Shown here piece by piece: positions 15,906-24,337 of a stretch of DNA of 39,771 nucleotides. Each line of letters starts with the position of its first letter. The stretch's first letter is position 1. Source of the DNA: Chitinophagaceae bacterium (GTDB lineage Bacteria; Bacteroidota; Bacteroidia; Chitinophagales; Chitinophagaceae); contig JANWIY010000159.1 of NCBI GenBank assembly GCA_025449645.1, forward strand, positions 1 through 39,771, in the 5' to 3' direction. The notes beneath the pieces are model-generated. The model worked only from the letters and a program-made list of their open reading frames with translations. It did not search any database and had not been told where the DNA came from. The position numbers and the translations under genes were made by a program.

Positions 15906-16505
15906 ATGAAGAAGATCGAATTGGAAATTGTAGCCTTGTCTCATAGCATTACCCAAACGCATTCCTATGCCGTTGTGTTGGGTGAGATTAACGGCCTTCG
16001 CAGGCTGCCGATCGTGATCGGCGGCTTTGAGGCTCAGGCCATTGCTGTGGCCCTGGAGAAAATGCATCCCAGCCGTCCGCTTACACACGATCTCATGAAG
16101 AATTTCATGAGCGCTTTTACCATTGACCTTCAGGAGATTATTATCTCAGATCTTCAGGAAGGGATTTTTTATTCAAAGCTCATCTGCACCAGCGAGCATG
16201 ATACAGTTGAAATAGATTCCCGGACTTCGGATGCGCTGGCCCTCGCTGTAAGATTCGGATGCCCCATTTTTACCTACGAAAACATCATTGAAAGCGCGGG
16301 CATTCTCATGGAAGACAGCGCGGGAAAGAAAAAACTGCCAAAGGAAACCATTACCACAGAAGGTAGCGCCAAGGAAGACCTCGGCGGCCTTTCCCTGGAG
16401 GATCTGAACAACCTGCTCTCCGAAGTGCTGGAACAGGAGGATTATATCCGGGCCATCAGGATCCGGGATGAAATCAACAGCCGGAAAAAAGGAAGGCACG
16501 GATGA
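15906..16505 (+). CDS. Bifunctional nuclease family protein with UVR motif
   Basis: 199 aa. Residues about 1-135 match the bifunctional DNase/RNase (BFN) domain: LPIVIGGFEAQAIAVALE (about 33-50), RPLTHDLM, and DSRTSDALALAVRFGCPIF (about 99-117). A C-terminal UvrB/UvrC-type motif follows (LNNLLSEVLEQEDYIRAIRIRDEI, about 163-187), an alpha-hairpin used for protein contact. In plants the BFN domain has nuclease activity; its role in bacteria is not established. The stop codon overlaps the ispE start in ATGA form, so the two are translationally coupled. Confidence 0.9.
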   Translation: MKKIELEIVALSHSITQTHSYAVVLGEINGLRRLPIVIGGFEAQAIAVALEKMHPSRPLTHDLMKNFMSAFTIDLQEIIISDLQEGIFYSKLICTSEHDTVEIDSRTSDALALAVRFGCPIFTYENIIESAGILMEDSAGKKKLPKETITTEGSAKEDLGGLSLEDLNNLLSEVLEQEDYIRAIRIRDEINSRKKGRHG

Positions 16506-17311
16506 TCGGCTTTCCGCATGGGAAAATTAACCTCGGCCTTTCCATCACTTCCAAAAGGACCGATGGGTTTCATAACCTGGAAACGGTTTTTTATCCACTG
16601 CACCTGAGGGACATTCTGGAGATCATTCCCGCCTCCTCCACATCCCTGATTTTATCCGGCCTGCCATTGCCGGGAAATGCAAATGATAACCTGGTCAAGC
16701 AGGCATTCAATCTGTTGAAGAATTATTATCCTGCGGTCGGCCCGCTGCAAATCCATCTTTATAAAGCCATTCCGACGGGCGGAGGACTTGGCGGCGGATC
16801 TTCCGATGCGGCCTCCATGCTGAACCTGATAAATGATTATTTTATGCTCGAAATTCCGCCGGAAAAAATGGCCTCATTGGCGTTAAAACTGGGTAGCGAT
16901 TGCCCTTTTTTCCTGCAATCTTCTCCTTGTTATGCAAAAGGCCGGGGCGAACTTCTTGAACCGCTTTCGGTAGATCTCTCAGCATATTCGATTTTGCTTG
17001 CTTATCCGGAAACGCAGGTCTCCACAGCCTGGGCCTTTTCACAAATTCATCCGGAAGCTGCAAAAAGAGATATGAAGGATCTTGTTTCCGGCCCCGTAGA
17101 AAATTGGAAAGATCAGCTAAGGAATGATTTTGAGATTCCTGTTTTCCGTCAGTATCCGGTGTTGAAAAAAATCAAATTTCGGTTATATGATACCGGCGCA
17201 CTTTATGCTTCCATGACAGGAAGCGGTTCCTGTGTATATGGAATTTATCGGAAGGGCCGGATTCCGGACGAAAGTGTTGACCCGTCCTTCACCCATATTC
17301 TGCTGTCTTAG
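16502..17311 (+). CDS. ispE: 4-diphosphocytidyl-2-C-methyl-D-erythritol kinase
   Basis: 269-aa GHMP kinase of the MEP isoprenoid pathway, phosphorylating the 2-OH of CDP-methylerythritol with ATP. The N-terminal substrate segment HGKINLGLSITSKRTDGFHNLETVF is typical (PHGKINLGL; Lys is catalytic), and the GHMP phosphate loop PTGGGLGGGSSDAA lies near residues 87-100. The C-terminal SMTGSGSCVYGIY is the third motif. It starts within the stop codon of the nuclease gene (4-bp overlap), so it is co-translated with it. Its presence indicates the MEP rather than the mevalonate route. Confidence 0.95.
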   Translation: MIGFPHGKINLGLSITSKRTDGFHNLETVFYPLHLRDILEIIPASSTSLILSGLPLPGNANDNLVKQAFNLLKNYYPAVGPLQIHLYKAIPTGGGLGGGSSDAASMLNLINDYFMLEIPPEKMASLALKLGSDCPFFLQSSPCYAKGRGELLEPLSVDLSAYSILLAYPETQVSTAWAFSQIHPEAAKRDMKDLVSGPVENWKDQLRNDFEIPVFRQYPVLKKIKFRLYDTGALYASMTGSGSCVYGIYRKGRIPDESVDPSFTHILLS

Positions 17312-17321
17312 TCCCGGATTC

Positions 17322-17351
17322 TTTGAATACCAGTCCGATTTTGTATCTTGC
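17322..17351 (+). promoter_or_regulatory. rocD promoter with a long leader
   Basis: TTTG at 17322-17325 and TATCTTGC at 17344-17351, separated by 18 nt, closely fit the Bacteroidota consensus. The rocD ATG is at 17557, so a 5' leader of about 200 nt is predicted. The leader (17352-17556) contains a possible 58-codon upstream frame from 17427 but no riboswitch that I recognise. Confidence 0.55.
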
Positions 17352-17556
17352 GGTATAAGCCAGGATTATTTTTAATTTGCGTTCCATATCATTTCTTTCA
17401 GGCAACCTCGATTTTCTCGATCATCGATGAGGATTTTGCGCTGGAACCCCTTCACTTCCCCTGTCAATGGTTTGACGGTTGAAGAAAGCCAGGGCGGAGA
17501 AACGCATCGCATAATTCATACATTTTTTAAGCATTATAAAACGCCCAGCAATTCTT

Positions 17557-18792
17557 ATGCAATTGACTTCATCTTATTCAGAATTGACCGCCCGCCTGGT
17601 TGAAATGGAAGACCTCTACAGTGCACACAACTATCATCCCCTCCCGGTGGTGCTCAGCAAAGGAGAAGGCGTGTATGTTTGGGATGCGGACGGCAAAAAA
17701 TATTATGATTTTCTGAGTGGTTATTCGGCACTCAATCAAGGTCATTGTCATCCTAAAATTATTGCCAGCCTGATTCAACAGGCACAGAAAATCACGCTCA
17801 CTTCGCGCGCTTTTTATAACGACCAGTTTGGGGAATATGCAAAATTAATTACTTCCTATTTCGGTTACACCAGGGTGTTACCTATGAATACAGGTGTAGA
17901 GGCAGTGGAAACGGCCATTAAGCTTTGTCGTCGTTGGGGGTATGTGATGAAGGACATCCCTGAAAATAAAGCCAGGATTATAGTCTGCGAGGGCAATTTT
18001 CACGGTCGCACCAGCACGGTCATCTCATTCAGCAGTGACCCCGGCTCTTTTACAGGTTTCGGCCCTTATATGCCGGGTTTTGATATCAGTCCATATAACG
18101 ATAAGGAGGCGCTGGCCAGGGCACTCCAAAATAAGGATGTGGCCGGATTCTTGATGGAGCCAATTCAGGGTGAAGCCGGCGTAATTGTGCCGGACGATGG
18201 TTATTTAAGAACTTCGGCGCAGTACTGCAAAGATGCGAACGTATTATTTATTGCGGATGAAATTCAGACAGGCCTGGCCCGAACCGGAAAAATGCTTGCC
18301 TGCGATTATGAAAATGTGAGGCCTGATGTGCTGATTCTCGGCAAAGCGCTGAGTGGCGGAACTTTGCCAGTGTCGGCGGTTCTTGCGGACGATGAAATCA
18401 TGTTAACGATCAAACCGGGCGAACATGGATCTACTTTTGGCGGAAATCCCCTGGCCTGCGCTGTTTCGATCACGGCACTTGGCGTGATTAGGGACGAGCA
18501 TCTTGCCGAAAATGCTGCCGTTCAGGGTGAATATTTGAGGAAAGGCTTAGCATCCCTTCATTCTCCTTTTATCGAAACAGTCCGGGGGAAGGGACTGTTG
18601 AATGCTATCGTCATCCGACATCCCAGTGCAGATGCAGCATGGAATATCTGCCTGGAACTCAAAGAAAATGGCTTGCTTGCCAAGCCAACGCACGGCGATA
18701 AGATACGCCTGGCGCCTCCGCTGACGATCACGAAAACGCAATTGGACGAATGCCTCGAAATGATAGCAGACAGTCTTCGTATTTTAAAATAG
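17557..18792 (+). CDS. rocD: Ornithine--oxo-acid transaminase
   Basis: 411-aa class III PLP aminotransferase converting ornithine plus 2-oxoglutarate to glutamate semialdehyde and glutamate in arginine/ornithine breakdown and proline formation. The PLP lysine is Lys263 in [14 protein letters not shown]; the cofactor Asp is in [14 protein letters not shown]. The OAT-typical N-terminus [20 protein letters not shown] and the GxxAVETAIK region ([20 protein letters not shown]) support ornithine specificity over other class III enzymes. The start at 17557 gives the normal family N-terminus. It is transcribed alone behind a long leader. Confidence 0.94.
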   Translation: MQLTSSYSELTARLVEMEDLYSAHNYHPLPVVLSKGEGVYVWDADGKKYYDFLSGYSALNQGHCHPKIIASLIQQAQKITLTSRAFYNDQFGEYAKLITSYFGYTRVLPMNTGVEAVETAIKLCRRWGYVMKDIPENKARIIVCEGNFHGRTSTVISFSSDPGSFTGFGPYMPGFDISPYNDKEALARALQNKDVAGFLMEPIQGEAGVIVPDDGYLRTSAQYCKDANVLFIADEIQTGLARTGKMLACDYENVRPDVLILGKALSGGTLPVSAVLADDEIMLTIKPGEHGSTFGGNPLACAVSITALGVIRDEHLAENAAVQGEYLRKGLASLHSPFIETVRGKGLLNAIVIRHPSADAAWNICLELKENGLLAKPTHGDKIRLAPPLTITKTQLDECLEMIADSLRILK

Positions 18793-18834
18793 TTAGCCTG
18801 ATTATTGCCTACCTTGGGATTGTAAATTCAATGC

Positions 18835-19578
18835 ATGAACAGTGCTGAAAAAACAGAACTGCCTCCCAAGACTCACCATCACAACCATAGTGAAAAACAT
18901 GTTTTTGGGGCAGACGTTTTGAGGGATGTGGTGATCGGTATGTCTGACGGACTCACGGTTCCATTCGCACTCGCAGCGGGATTAAGCGGAGCCGTTTCAA
19001 GCACCAACCTGATCATCATTGCGGGCCTTGCTGAAATTGCAGCGGGCTCCATTGCTATGGGTCTTGGCGGATATCTGGCTGGTAAAACGGAAGTTGATCA
19101 TTATAATTCTGAGTTGAAACGGGAATATGATGAGGTTGAGACAGTTCCGGAAATGGAAAAGCAGGAACTGAGAACATTTTTCTCTTCCCTTGGACTAAGT
19201 CATGAGATGCAGGAACAGGCAGTTGAAGAAGTTAGCAAGGATAAGGAAAAATGGGTGGAGCTCATGATGAAGTATGAACTGGGCCTTGAAAAGCCAGATC
19301 CGGGGAGGGCAAAAAAAAGTGCATTCAATATTGGGTTTTCGTATATTGTTGGCGGACTAATCCCGCTCAGCCCCTATTTTTTTTCCTCAAGCGCTATTCA
19401 GGGCCTGAAGATCTCTACGCTGATCACACTGATCTGCTTATTTGGTTTCGGATATTTTAAGAGTAAACTTACGGGCGTCAACGTTTGGGAGGGGGCTATG
19501 CGCGTAATGATTATCGGTGCTATCGCCGCAGGCTGCGCCTTTGCTATTGCGCGGCTGATTCAGACCGGCCACTATTGA
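18835..19578 (+). CDS. VIT1/CCC1 family iron/manganese transporter
   Basis: 247 aa. The first helix pair has DVLRDVVIGMSDGLTVPFALAAGLSGA (core VIGMSDGLTVPFA), the hallmark of VIT/CCC1 transporters, followed by AGLAEIAAGSIAMGLGGYLAGKTE. A cytoplasmic acidic region, about residues 95-155, rich in Glu (YDEVETVPEMEKQE, MKYELGLEKPDP) corresponds to the metal-binding domain between helices 2 and 3; three more helices follow. The N-terminus is His-rich (THHHNHSEKH), consistent with metal handling. Plausible role: moving Fe2+ or Mn2+ out of the cytoplasm. The 3' end overlaps the convergent membrane-protein gene by 7 bp. Confidence 0.9.
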   Translation: MNSAEKTELPPKTHHHNHSEKHVFGADVLRDVVIGMSDGLTVPFALAAGLSGAVSSTNLIIIAGLAEIAAGSIAMGLGGYLAGKTEVDHYNSELKREYDEVETVPEMEKQELRTFFSSLGLSHEMQEQAVEEVSKDKEKWVELMMKYELGLEKPDPGRAKKSAFNIGFSYIVGGLIPLSPYFFSSSAIQGLKISTLITLICLFGFGYFKSKLTGVNVWEGAMRVMIIGAIAAGCAFAIARLIQTGHY

Positions 19579-19973
19579 TTTTTTGAACCTTCCGACAATT
19601 TTACACCGGAAAAAAGACTGGCAATTAAAATGCATATGGCGGAGATCAGCATGAGAAACAATCCTGTCTTTTTCTGCGGACAAATGCCCTGGTAGCAGGC
19701 AGCAAAAAGATTGAATGATTTAACGGCGTAAGCCAGTACGATAACACCCAGAAATTGGTTGAGCCTTTTTGCCCATAATTTTGGAATGAGAAAAAAAACG
19801 GAACTCAGTACGGCGAGAAAGACAAAGGCTTTTCCCGGTTGTCCGTATATATTCTGGTTGGAATAAAATCCGTTGAAGGTTTGCTTTATATCAGGATAAT
19901 AAGCCCAGGGAATAATACTTGCGATGATGAGCAAGACTGCAGCGAGTATGCCAAAATAAGTTGCGTACTTCAT
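19572..19973 (-). CDS. Conserved hypothetical four-helix membrane protein
   Basis: 133 aa with four hydrophobic segments at about residues 5-23, 47-64, 72-92 and 103-122. I do not recognise a named domain. The first loop contains PWAYYPDIKQTFNGFYS and a GQPGK turn; two cysteines fall in the loop after helix 3 (AACYQGICPQKK). It is downstream of dapF in the same direction with 15 bp between, so it is probably the last gene of a phosphorylase-dapF-membrane protein operon. No function assigned. Confidence 0.7.
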   Translation of the reverse strand: MKYATYFGILAAVLLIIASIIPWAYYPDIKQTFNGFYSNQNIYGQPGKAFVFLAVLSSVFFLIPKLWAKRLNQFLGVIVLAYAVKSFNLFAACYQGICPQKKTGLFLMLISAICILIASLFSGVKLSEGSKNQ

Positions 19974-19988
19974 CCGGTGTATCTCATT

Positions 19989-20780
19989 TTACTCGGCTGA
20001 TTCAAATTTGCCTTCATATACTTTTTCAGCAGGACCGCATAGCCATATATTGGTAAAGCTATTGTCATCGTGCCTGTCATATTTAACAACCAGCCTCCCC
20101 CCTTTTGTAAACACAGTCACATCATTATAACCAACTTCATTGTGGAAACAAACGATGGCACTTGCTGTGACACCTGTTCCGCACGAAAAAGTTTCATCTT
20201 CCACACCGCGTTCATACGTACGCACAATGATTTCGTCCGGTTTTTTTTGTTCAACGAAATTTACATTGATTCCCTCCTTGCTGAATTCCTCATTATAACG
20301 GATCTCAGTTCCTGATTTCAGCACATCATAATCCATCACGTCGCCGACAATTTTTACATAGTGCGGAGATCCGGTATCGAGGATATAGTCCCCGTTCTCT
20401 TCCCTGAATCCGGAAACGTCCTTCATCTTCAGGTTAATGACGGAACTTCCATCATCTATTTCGGCTTCATGTTCTCCGTCGGATGCCAGAAAATGATAGC
20501 TGGTTTTGTGCATGCCCAGATGGTAGGCAAACCTGACCATGCAACGACCGCCGTTGCCGCACATGGAACCTTCCTTACCGTCTGAGTTATAATATTTCAT
20601 TTCAAAATCATATCCTTCTTTCTGGTTAAGCATCATCAATCCGTCTGCTCCGATGCCAAATCGACGGTCACACAAATGCATGATTGTTTCCCGGGAAATG
20701 CCGGAGTAGCTTTGTATCCTGTTATCCAGCAATACAAAATCGTTGCCGGCACCCTGGTATTTATAAAATAAGATGATCAT
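19989..20780 (-). CDS. dapF: Diaminopimelate epimerase
   Basis: 263 aa; interconverts LL- and meso-diaminopimelate for lysine and peptidoglycan synthesis with two active-site cysteines, both visible: Cys74 in MCGNGGRC and Cys200 in FSCGTGVTASA. The N-terminal YKYQGAGNDFVLLDNR is the family opening. I used the ATG at 20780 giving MIILFYKYQGAGNDF; an ATG 4 codons upstream (20792) is possible. It begins about 20 bp after the nucleoside phosphorylase stop in the same direction. The dual-Cys motifs leave little doubt. Confidence 0.95.
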   Translation of the reverse strand: MIILFYKYQGAGNDFVLLDNRIQSYSGISRETIMHLCDRRFGIGADGLMMLNQKEGYDFEMKYYNSDGKEGSMCGNGGRCMVRFAYHLGMHKTSYHFLASDGEHEAEIDDGSSVINLKMKDVSGFREENGDYILDTGSPHYVKIVGDVMDYDVLKSGTEIRYNEEFSKEGINVNFVEQKKPDEIIVRTYERGVEDETFSCGTGVTASAIVCFHNEVGYNDVTVFTKGGRLVVKYDRHDDNSFTNIWLCGPAEKVYEGKFESAE

Positions 20781-20801
20781 GTCAAGCTGCAAATATAATT
20801 C

Positions 20802-21683
20802 TTAATGCGCCATGGAAGAAACCGTGTCCAGTGTTTTTTCAACAAGGCGTTCGATGGCCAGCATACCGTTTGGGGAAAATGTTTTACTTATCCGGTTTGC
20901 TACAATCACATTGAGACTAAGGCATTGATGACCCAGCATGCTGCCCAATCCGTAGATGGCAGAGGTCTCCATTTCAAAATTGGTCACGCGGTAGGGTCCG
21001 AATGCAAACGATGTAAGCCTTTCGATGAGGTCGGGCTGGCTGAGTCCAAGGCGAAGAATTCTTCCCTGAGGGCCATAGAATCCGGGACATGTCACTGTAA
21101 TGCCGTTGAAATATCCCTCGGTGAAATGCCTCAGCAGGAAGGCGGATGCACCAGCAATGCGAGGATGCGCAAATTGCTGATGCAACTGGGTATGCGTGAT
21201 GAAAGCCTGAAGTATGTCCTGCTCCGCGCCACGAGGTTCCATCCGGTAAAAATTCAACAGGTTGTCAATGCCCAGCCCGTGAGTGGAAGCCACAAAAGCA
21301 TCCACCGGAATCTCATTTTGCAGGGACCCGGAGGTGCCGATGCGTATAATCTGTAATCGGGTGAGATTGGGTTTTATAGTTCTTGTTTCAAAGTCTATAT
21401 TGACCAGTGCATCCAATTCATTCATCACGATGTCAATATTATCTGTACCGATACCTGTGGAGATTACAGTATATTTTTCGGACCCGATGAAACCCGTGTG
21501 AGATATGAACTCACGGTGTTGCTGTTTACTTTCTATGCGGTCGAAATATTTACTTACAACCGGCACGCGGCCCGGATCGCCGACGAGAAAAATCTTTTGC
21601 GCAAGTTCTTCCGGCCGCAGATTAAGATGATAAATGGCATTCCGGGAATTCAGTATCAGTTCGCTTTCTTCAATCGGCTGCAT
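20802..21683 (-). CDS. Nucleoside phosphorylase (uridine phosphorylase-like)
   Basis: 293 aa of the PNP/UDP phosphorylase superfamily, which cleaves nucleosides with phosphate to give base and ribose-1-phosphate. Motifs: FLVGDPGRVP (about residues 31-40, phosphate-binding), IISTGIGTDNIDIVMNEL-like loop, IRIGTSGSLQ (phosphate site) and the ribose-binding NFEMETSAIYGLGSML near residue 237. The C-terminal half most resembles Udp-type enzymes, though base preference cannot be fixed by eye. It heads an apparent operon with dapF and is divergent from tRNA-Cys with only 60 bp between, where a TAATTTGC (minus strand, 21703-21710) may be its -7 element. Confidence 0.85.
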   Translation of the reverse strand: MQPIEESELILNSRNAIYHLNLRPEELAQKIFLVGDPGRVPVVSKYFDRIESKQQHREFISHTGFIGSEKYTVISTGIGTDNIDIVMNELDALVNIDFETRTIKPNLTRLQIIRIGTSGSLQNEIPVDAFVASTHGLGIDNLLNFYRMEPRGAEQDILQAFITHTQLHQQFAHPRIAGASAFLLRHFTEGYFNGITVTCPGFYGPQGRILRLGLSQPDLIERLTSFAFGPYRVTNFEMETSAIYGLGSMLGHQCLSLNVIVANRISKTFSPNGMLAIERLVEKTLDTVSSMAH

Positions 21684-21722
21684 ATGGGATTTGCAGGTTT
21701 AGGCAAATTAATCCGAATATAC

Positions 21723-21730
21723 TACTTTTG
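21723..21730 (+). promoter_or_regulatory. -7 element for tRNA-Cys
   Basis: TACTTTTG matches TAnnTTTG and ends 13 nt before the mature tRNA 5' end, a typical distance for a tRNA promoter in this phylum. Confidence 0.55.
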
Positions 21731-21743
21731 CGCAACCTCATTA

Positions 21744-21814
21744 GGTTCCGTGGCCGAGCGGCTAGGCAGAGCTCTGCAAAAGCTTCTACAGCAGTTCGAA
21801 TCTGCTCGGAACCT
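21744..21814 (+). tRNA. tRNA-Cys (anticodon GCA)
   Basis: A 71-nt cloverleaf: acceptor stem GGTTCCG (21744-21750) pairs with CGGAACC (21807-21813); a 3-bp D stem GCC/GGC; anticodon stem 21769-21773 with 21781-21785 around loop CTGCAAA, anticodon GCA at 21776-21778; 4-nt variable loop; T stem AGCAG/CTGCT around loop TTCGAAT. The discriminator is T (U73), the known identity base for CysRS. No CCA is encoded, so it must be added after transcription. Confidence 0.95.
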
Positions 21815-21819
21815 CGAAG

Positions 21820-21845
21820 CCCGCAATCCATATTGCGGGTTTTTA
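21820..21845 (+). terminator. Intrinsic terminator after tRNA-Cys
   Basis: Perfect 8-bp stem CCCGCAAT (21820-21827) and ATTGCGGG (21832-21839) around the loop CCAT, followed by TTTTTAT. It begins 6 nt after the tRNA 3' end and is the clearest rho-independent terminator in the window. Confidence 0.85.
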
Positions 21846-21869
21846 TGTTTAGCATTTGAATCACAAATA

Positions 21870-22340
21870 ATGAATAATCTGTTCAATGTAAGGGTATACG
21901 GTATACTGCGCGGAAAAAATAAAGAAGTGCTGGTATCAGACGAATTGATCCGAGGAGATTATATCACAAAGTTTCCGGGCGGGGGACTTGAATTCGGAGA
22001 GGGAACGCGGGATTGTCTGAAAAGGGAATTCAAGGAAGAGATGAACCTGGAAGTAAAAATTATGGATCACCTGTATACCACCGATTTTTTTCAGATGAGT
22101 GCATTCAATGCCGAACAGCAAATCATCTCCGTCTATTATTTGGCGGAAGCAATTGAAGAAATTCAGGCTCCCCTGAGAACCAATCTGTTTGATTTTGACG
22201 AAAAGCAAATGGAGATTTATATTAAAACCGGAGAGACAGAAACATTCCGTTTTATTGAGTGGAAGGATTTTAGTGAAGAAAGTGTAACCCTCCCGATCGA
22301 CAAGGTAGTGGCCGCCCTCCTGAAATTGCGGTTTAACTGA
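21870..22340 (+). CDS. Nudix hydrolase domain protein
   Basis: 156 aa. The Nudix box runs from Gly38 to Leu60: G-x5-E44-x7-R52-E53-F-x-E56-E57-x-N59-L; all acidic metal ligands are kept but the usual Gly of EExG is Asn59. The fold is otherwise standard, with an N-terminal strand VRVYGILRG and a C-terminal helix. Family members hydrolyse nucleoside diphosphates linked to other groups; substrate unknown. The open frame extends upstream through the tRNA gene, so I used the ATG at 21870, the first after the terminator and matching homologue N-termini. Its stop overlaps the convergent Lrp-type gene by 8 bp. Confidence 0.85.
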   Translation: MNNLFNVRVYGILRGKNKEVLVSDELIRGDYITKFPGGGLEFGEGTRDCLKREFKEEMNLEVKIMDHLYTTDFFQMSAFNAEQQIISVYYLAEAIEEIQAPLRTNLFDFDEKQMEIYIKTGETETFRFIEWKDFSEESVTLPIDKVVAALLKLRFN

Positions 22341-22833
22341 TCAATGGTTGGGTTTGTTTAACGGTACCCATTACAAAAGTACTTTGCACCTGGCCAATAT
22401 TTTCCACTTGTCCTAGTTTGTTTACATGGAAATCGTAATAGCTATCCATATTCTCTGCAACCACTTTCAGCATGAAGTCAAATTCCCCCGAAATAATAAA
22501 GCATTCGATCACTTCCGGCAGTTCCTGTATGGTCCGTACGAATTTTGCTCCGGACCGCTTGTTGTGCTCTTTCAGCGAAATATAACAAATCACCATCAGC
22601 CCTTTTTTGATCATGGAATGATTCAACAATGTGGCGTACTGAACTATAATGCCTTCATCTTCCATTCTTTTTATGCGTTCATGTACCGGCGTTGTACTGA
22701 GATGAACACCGGCCGCAATTTCCCTTACGGTTGCCTTGGCGTTGGTTTGTAAAATGCGCAAAATAGCCCTGTCTTTTTCATCCAGGGGTGCAGGCTGACT
22801 AGCCGGATTTTCTTTTTGGAGTTCTTTTTGCAT
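22333..22833 (-). CDS. Lrp/AsnC family transcriptional regulator
   Basis: 166 aa. N-terminal winged helix-turn-helix at about residues 18-78: [24 protein letters not shown], then [18 protein letters not shown], the classic AsnC recognition helix. The C-terminal RAM (ligand-binding) domain, about 83-160, includes [27 protein letters not shown]. Such regulators respond to amino acids and control amino acid metabolism. It is divergent from ahcY with 117 bp between the start codons, so regulation of itself or ahcY is possible but not shown; no clear palindromic operator was seen. Confidence 0.92.
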   Translation of the reverse strand: MQKELQKENPASQPAPLDEKDRAILRILQTNAKATVREIAAGVHLSTTPVHERIKRMEDEGIIVQYATLLNHSMIKKGLMVICYISLKEHNKRSGAKFVRTIQELPEVIECFIISGEFDFMLKVVAENMDSYYDFHVNKLGQVENIGQVQSTFVMGTVKQTQPLIS

Positions 22834-22924
22834 GGTCGTACTGGTTGTTTATTCTTTCATTCTGCCCTAAATTATGTATTTATTCCAAATTTTCTTAAAA
22901 TATCTATATTTTATTCTGCCGTAT

Positions 22925-22932
22925 TATCTTTG
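22925..22932 (+). promoter_or_regulatory. -7 element for ahcY
   Basis: TATCTTTG, an exact TAnnTTTG match, lies 18 nt before the ATG at 22951. The surrounding DNA is strongly AT-rich; no clear TTTG at -33. Confidence 0.55.
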
Positions 22933-22950
22933 CTACAAATCATCAAATCC

Positions 22951-24276
22951 ATGTCAGCAAAAACAAAAAATATTGATCTGCAGCTCTCGTACAAAGTGAA
23001 GGATCTGAGCCTGGCAGGCTGGGGCCGCAAGGAAATCCGATTGGCAGAAGCCGAGATGCCCGGATTGATGTCCATCCGCGCGGAATATGGAAAACAAAAG
23101 CCATTGAAGGGTGCGCGCATCTCCGGCTGTCTCCATATGACCATTCAAACGGCTGTGCTCATAGAAACACTGATTGAGCTCGGCGCTGAGGTCCGCTGGA
23201 GTTCATGTAATATTTTCTCCACGCAGGACCATGCTGCCGCGGCCATGGCTGCAGCCGGTGTTGGCGTTTTCGCATGGAAGGGGCAATCACTCGAGGAAGC
23301 AGACTGGTGCATTGAACAGACATTATTTTTCGGAAGCACGGATCGGCCCCTGAATATGATTCTTGATGATGGCGGTGATCTCACCAATATGGTTCTTGAT
23401 TCCTATCCCGAATTGGTTCAGCACCTGAAAGGTATTTCTGAAGAAACCACTACCGGCGTGCATCGTCTATATGAAAGAGTGACTAAGGGCACACTGCCGG
23501 TTCCTGCGATCAACGTAAACGATTCGGTTACTAAATCCAAATTCGATAACAAATACGGTTGTAAGGAAAGCCTGGTGGACGCGATCCGCCGCGCAACTGA
23601 CGTAATGCTTGCGGGGAAGGTTGCCGTAGTCGGCGGTTACGGTGATGTAGGTAAGGGTTCTGCAGCGTCCTTGCATGGAGCAGGATGCCGCGTGATCGTT
23701 ACGGAAATCGATCCGATCTGCGCACTCCAGGCTGCGATGGACGGATTTGAAGTAAAAAAAATGCATGACGCTGTTAAAGAAGCTGATATTGTAGTTACCG
23801 CTTCGGGGTGCCGGGATCTGATAACAGAAAAACATTTCCGCTTATTAAAAGACAAAGCCATTGTTTGCAATATCGGGCATTTTGATATCGAGATCGATAT
23901 GGCCTGGATCAACAAGAATTATGGCCACACCAAAGACACGATCAAGCCCCAGGTTGATTTGTATACCATTGAAGGTAAAGATGTCATCATATTGGCGGAA
24001 GGCCGTCTCGTTAATCTGGGCTGCGCTACCGGCCATCCCAGTTTTGTTATGAGCAATTCTTTCAGCAATCAAACACTTGCTCAGATTGAGCTCTGGCAGA
24101 ACAATGCCAGGTATGAAAACCAGGTATACGTATTACCTAAACACCTGGACGAAAAAGTTGCCCGGCTTCATCTGGCTAAGATTGGAGTTGAACTGGATGA
24201 GTTGACGGATGTGCAAAGCCAATACCTGAGCATACCGAAAAGCGGACCTTTCAAGTCGGATAATTACAGGTATTAA
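22951..24276 (+). CDS. ahcY: Adenosylhomocysteinase
   Basis: 441-aa NAD-dependent enzyme that splits S-adenosylhomocysteine into adenosine and homocysteine, relieving inhibition of methyltransferases. Motifs: [15 protein letters not shown] near residue 85 (core [12 protein letters not shown]), the SAHH signature around [21 protein letters not shown] (core SKFDNKYG with the catalytic Lys), NAD-binding GGYGDVGKG at about 227-235, and the C-terminal [12 protein letters not shown] that contacts NAD of the neighbouring subunit. The frame is open upstream to 22816, but [16 protein letters not shown] is the family N-terminus and follows the promoter. Monocistronic. Confidence 0.97.
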   Translation: MSAKTKNIDLQLSYKVKDLSLAGWGRKEIRLAEAEMPGLMSIRAEYGKQKPLKGARISGCLHMTIQTAVLIETLIELGAEVRWSSCNIFSTQDHAAAAMAAAGVGVFAWKGQSLEEADWCIEQTLFFGSTDRPLNMILDDGGDLTNMVLDSYPELVQHLKGISEETTTGVHRLYERVTKGTLPVPAINVNDSVTKSKFDNKYGCKESLVDAIRRATDVMLAGKVAVVGGYGDVGKGSAASLHGAGCRVIVTEIDPICALQAAMDGFEVKKMHDAVKEADIVVTASGCRDLITEKHFRLLKDKAIVCNIGHFDIEIDMAWINKNYGHTKDTIKPQVDLYTIEGKDVIILAEGRLVNLGCATGHPSFVMSNSFSNQTLAQIELWQNNARYENQVYVLPKHLDEKVARLHLAKIGVELDELTDVQSQYLSIPKSGPFKSDNYRY

Positions 24277-24337
24277 TTTTCCGGATATCAGATTTCAGAA
24301 TCCATGCTTCTGGCGCAATCCGGAACGTGGAATCTGT

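Noticed and set aside
17427..17603. 58-codon frame in the rocD leader as a real small gene
   Set aside because: No recognisable domain; the start lacks its own signals and the frame overlaps rocD. Kept only as a possible upstream frame in the findings.
20805..21356. 183-aa open frame on the plus strand
   Set aside because: Antisense shadow of the nucleoside phosphorylase gene, without domain features.
21498..21869. N-terminal extension of the Nudix gene through the tRNA
   Set aside because: The extension runs antisense to the phosphorylase and through tRNA-Cys and its terminator; the Nudix fold starts at the ATG at 21870.
22834..22950. SAM or SAH riboswitch before ahcY
   Set aside because: The leader after the -7 element is only about 15 nt, and no conserved riboswitch stems were seen in this AT-rich region.
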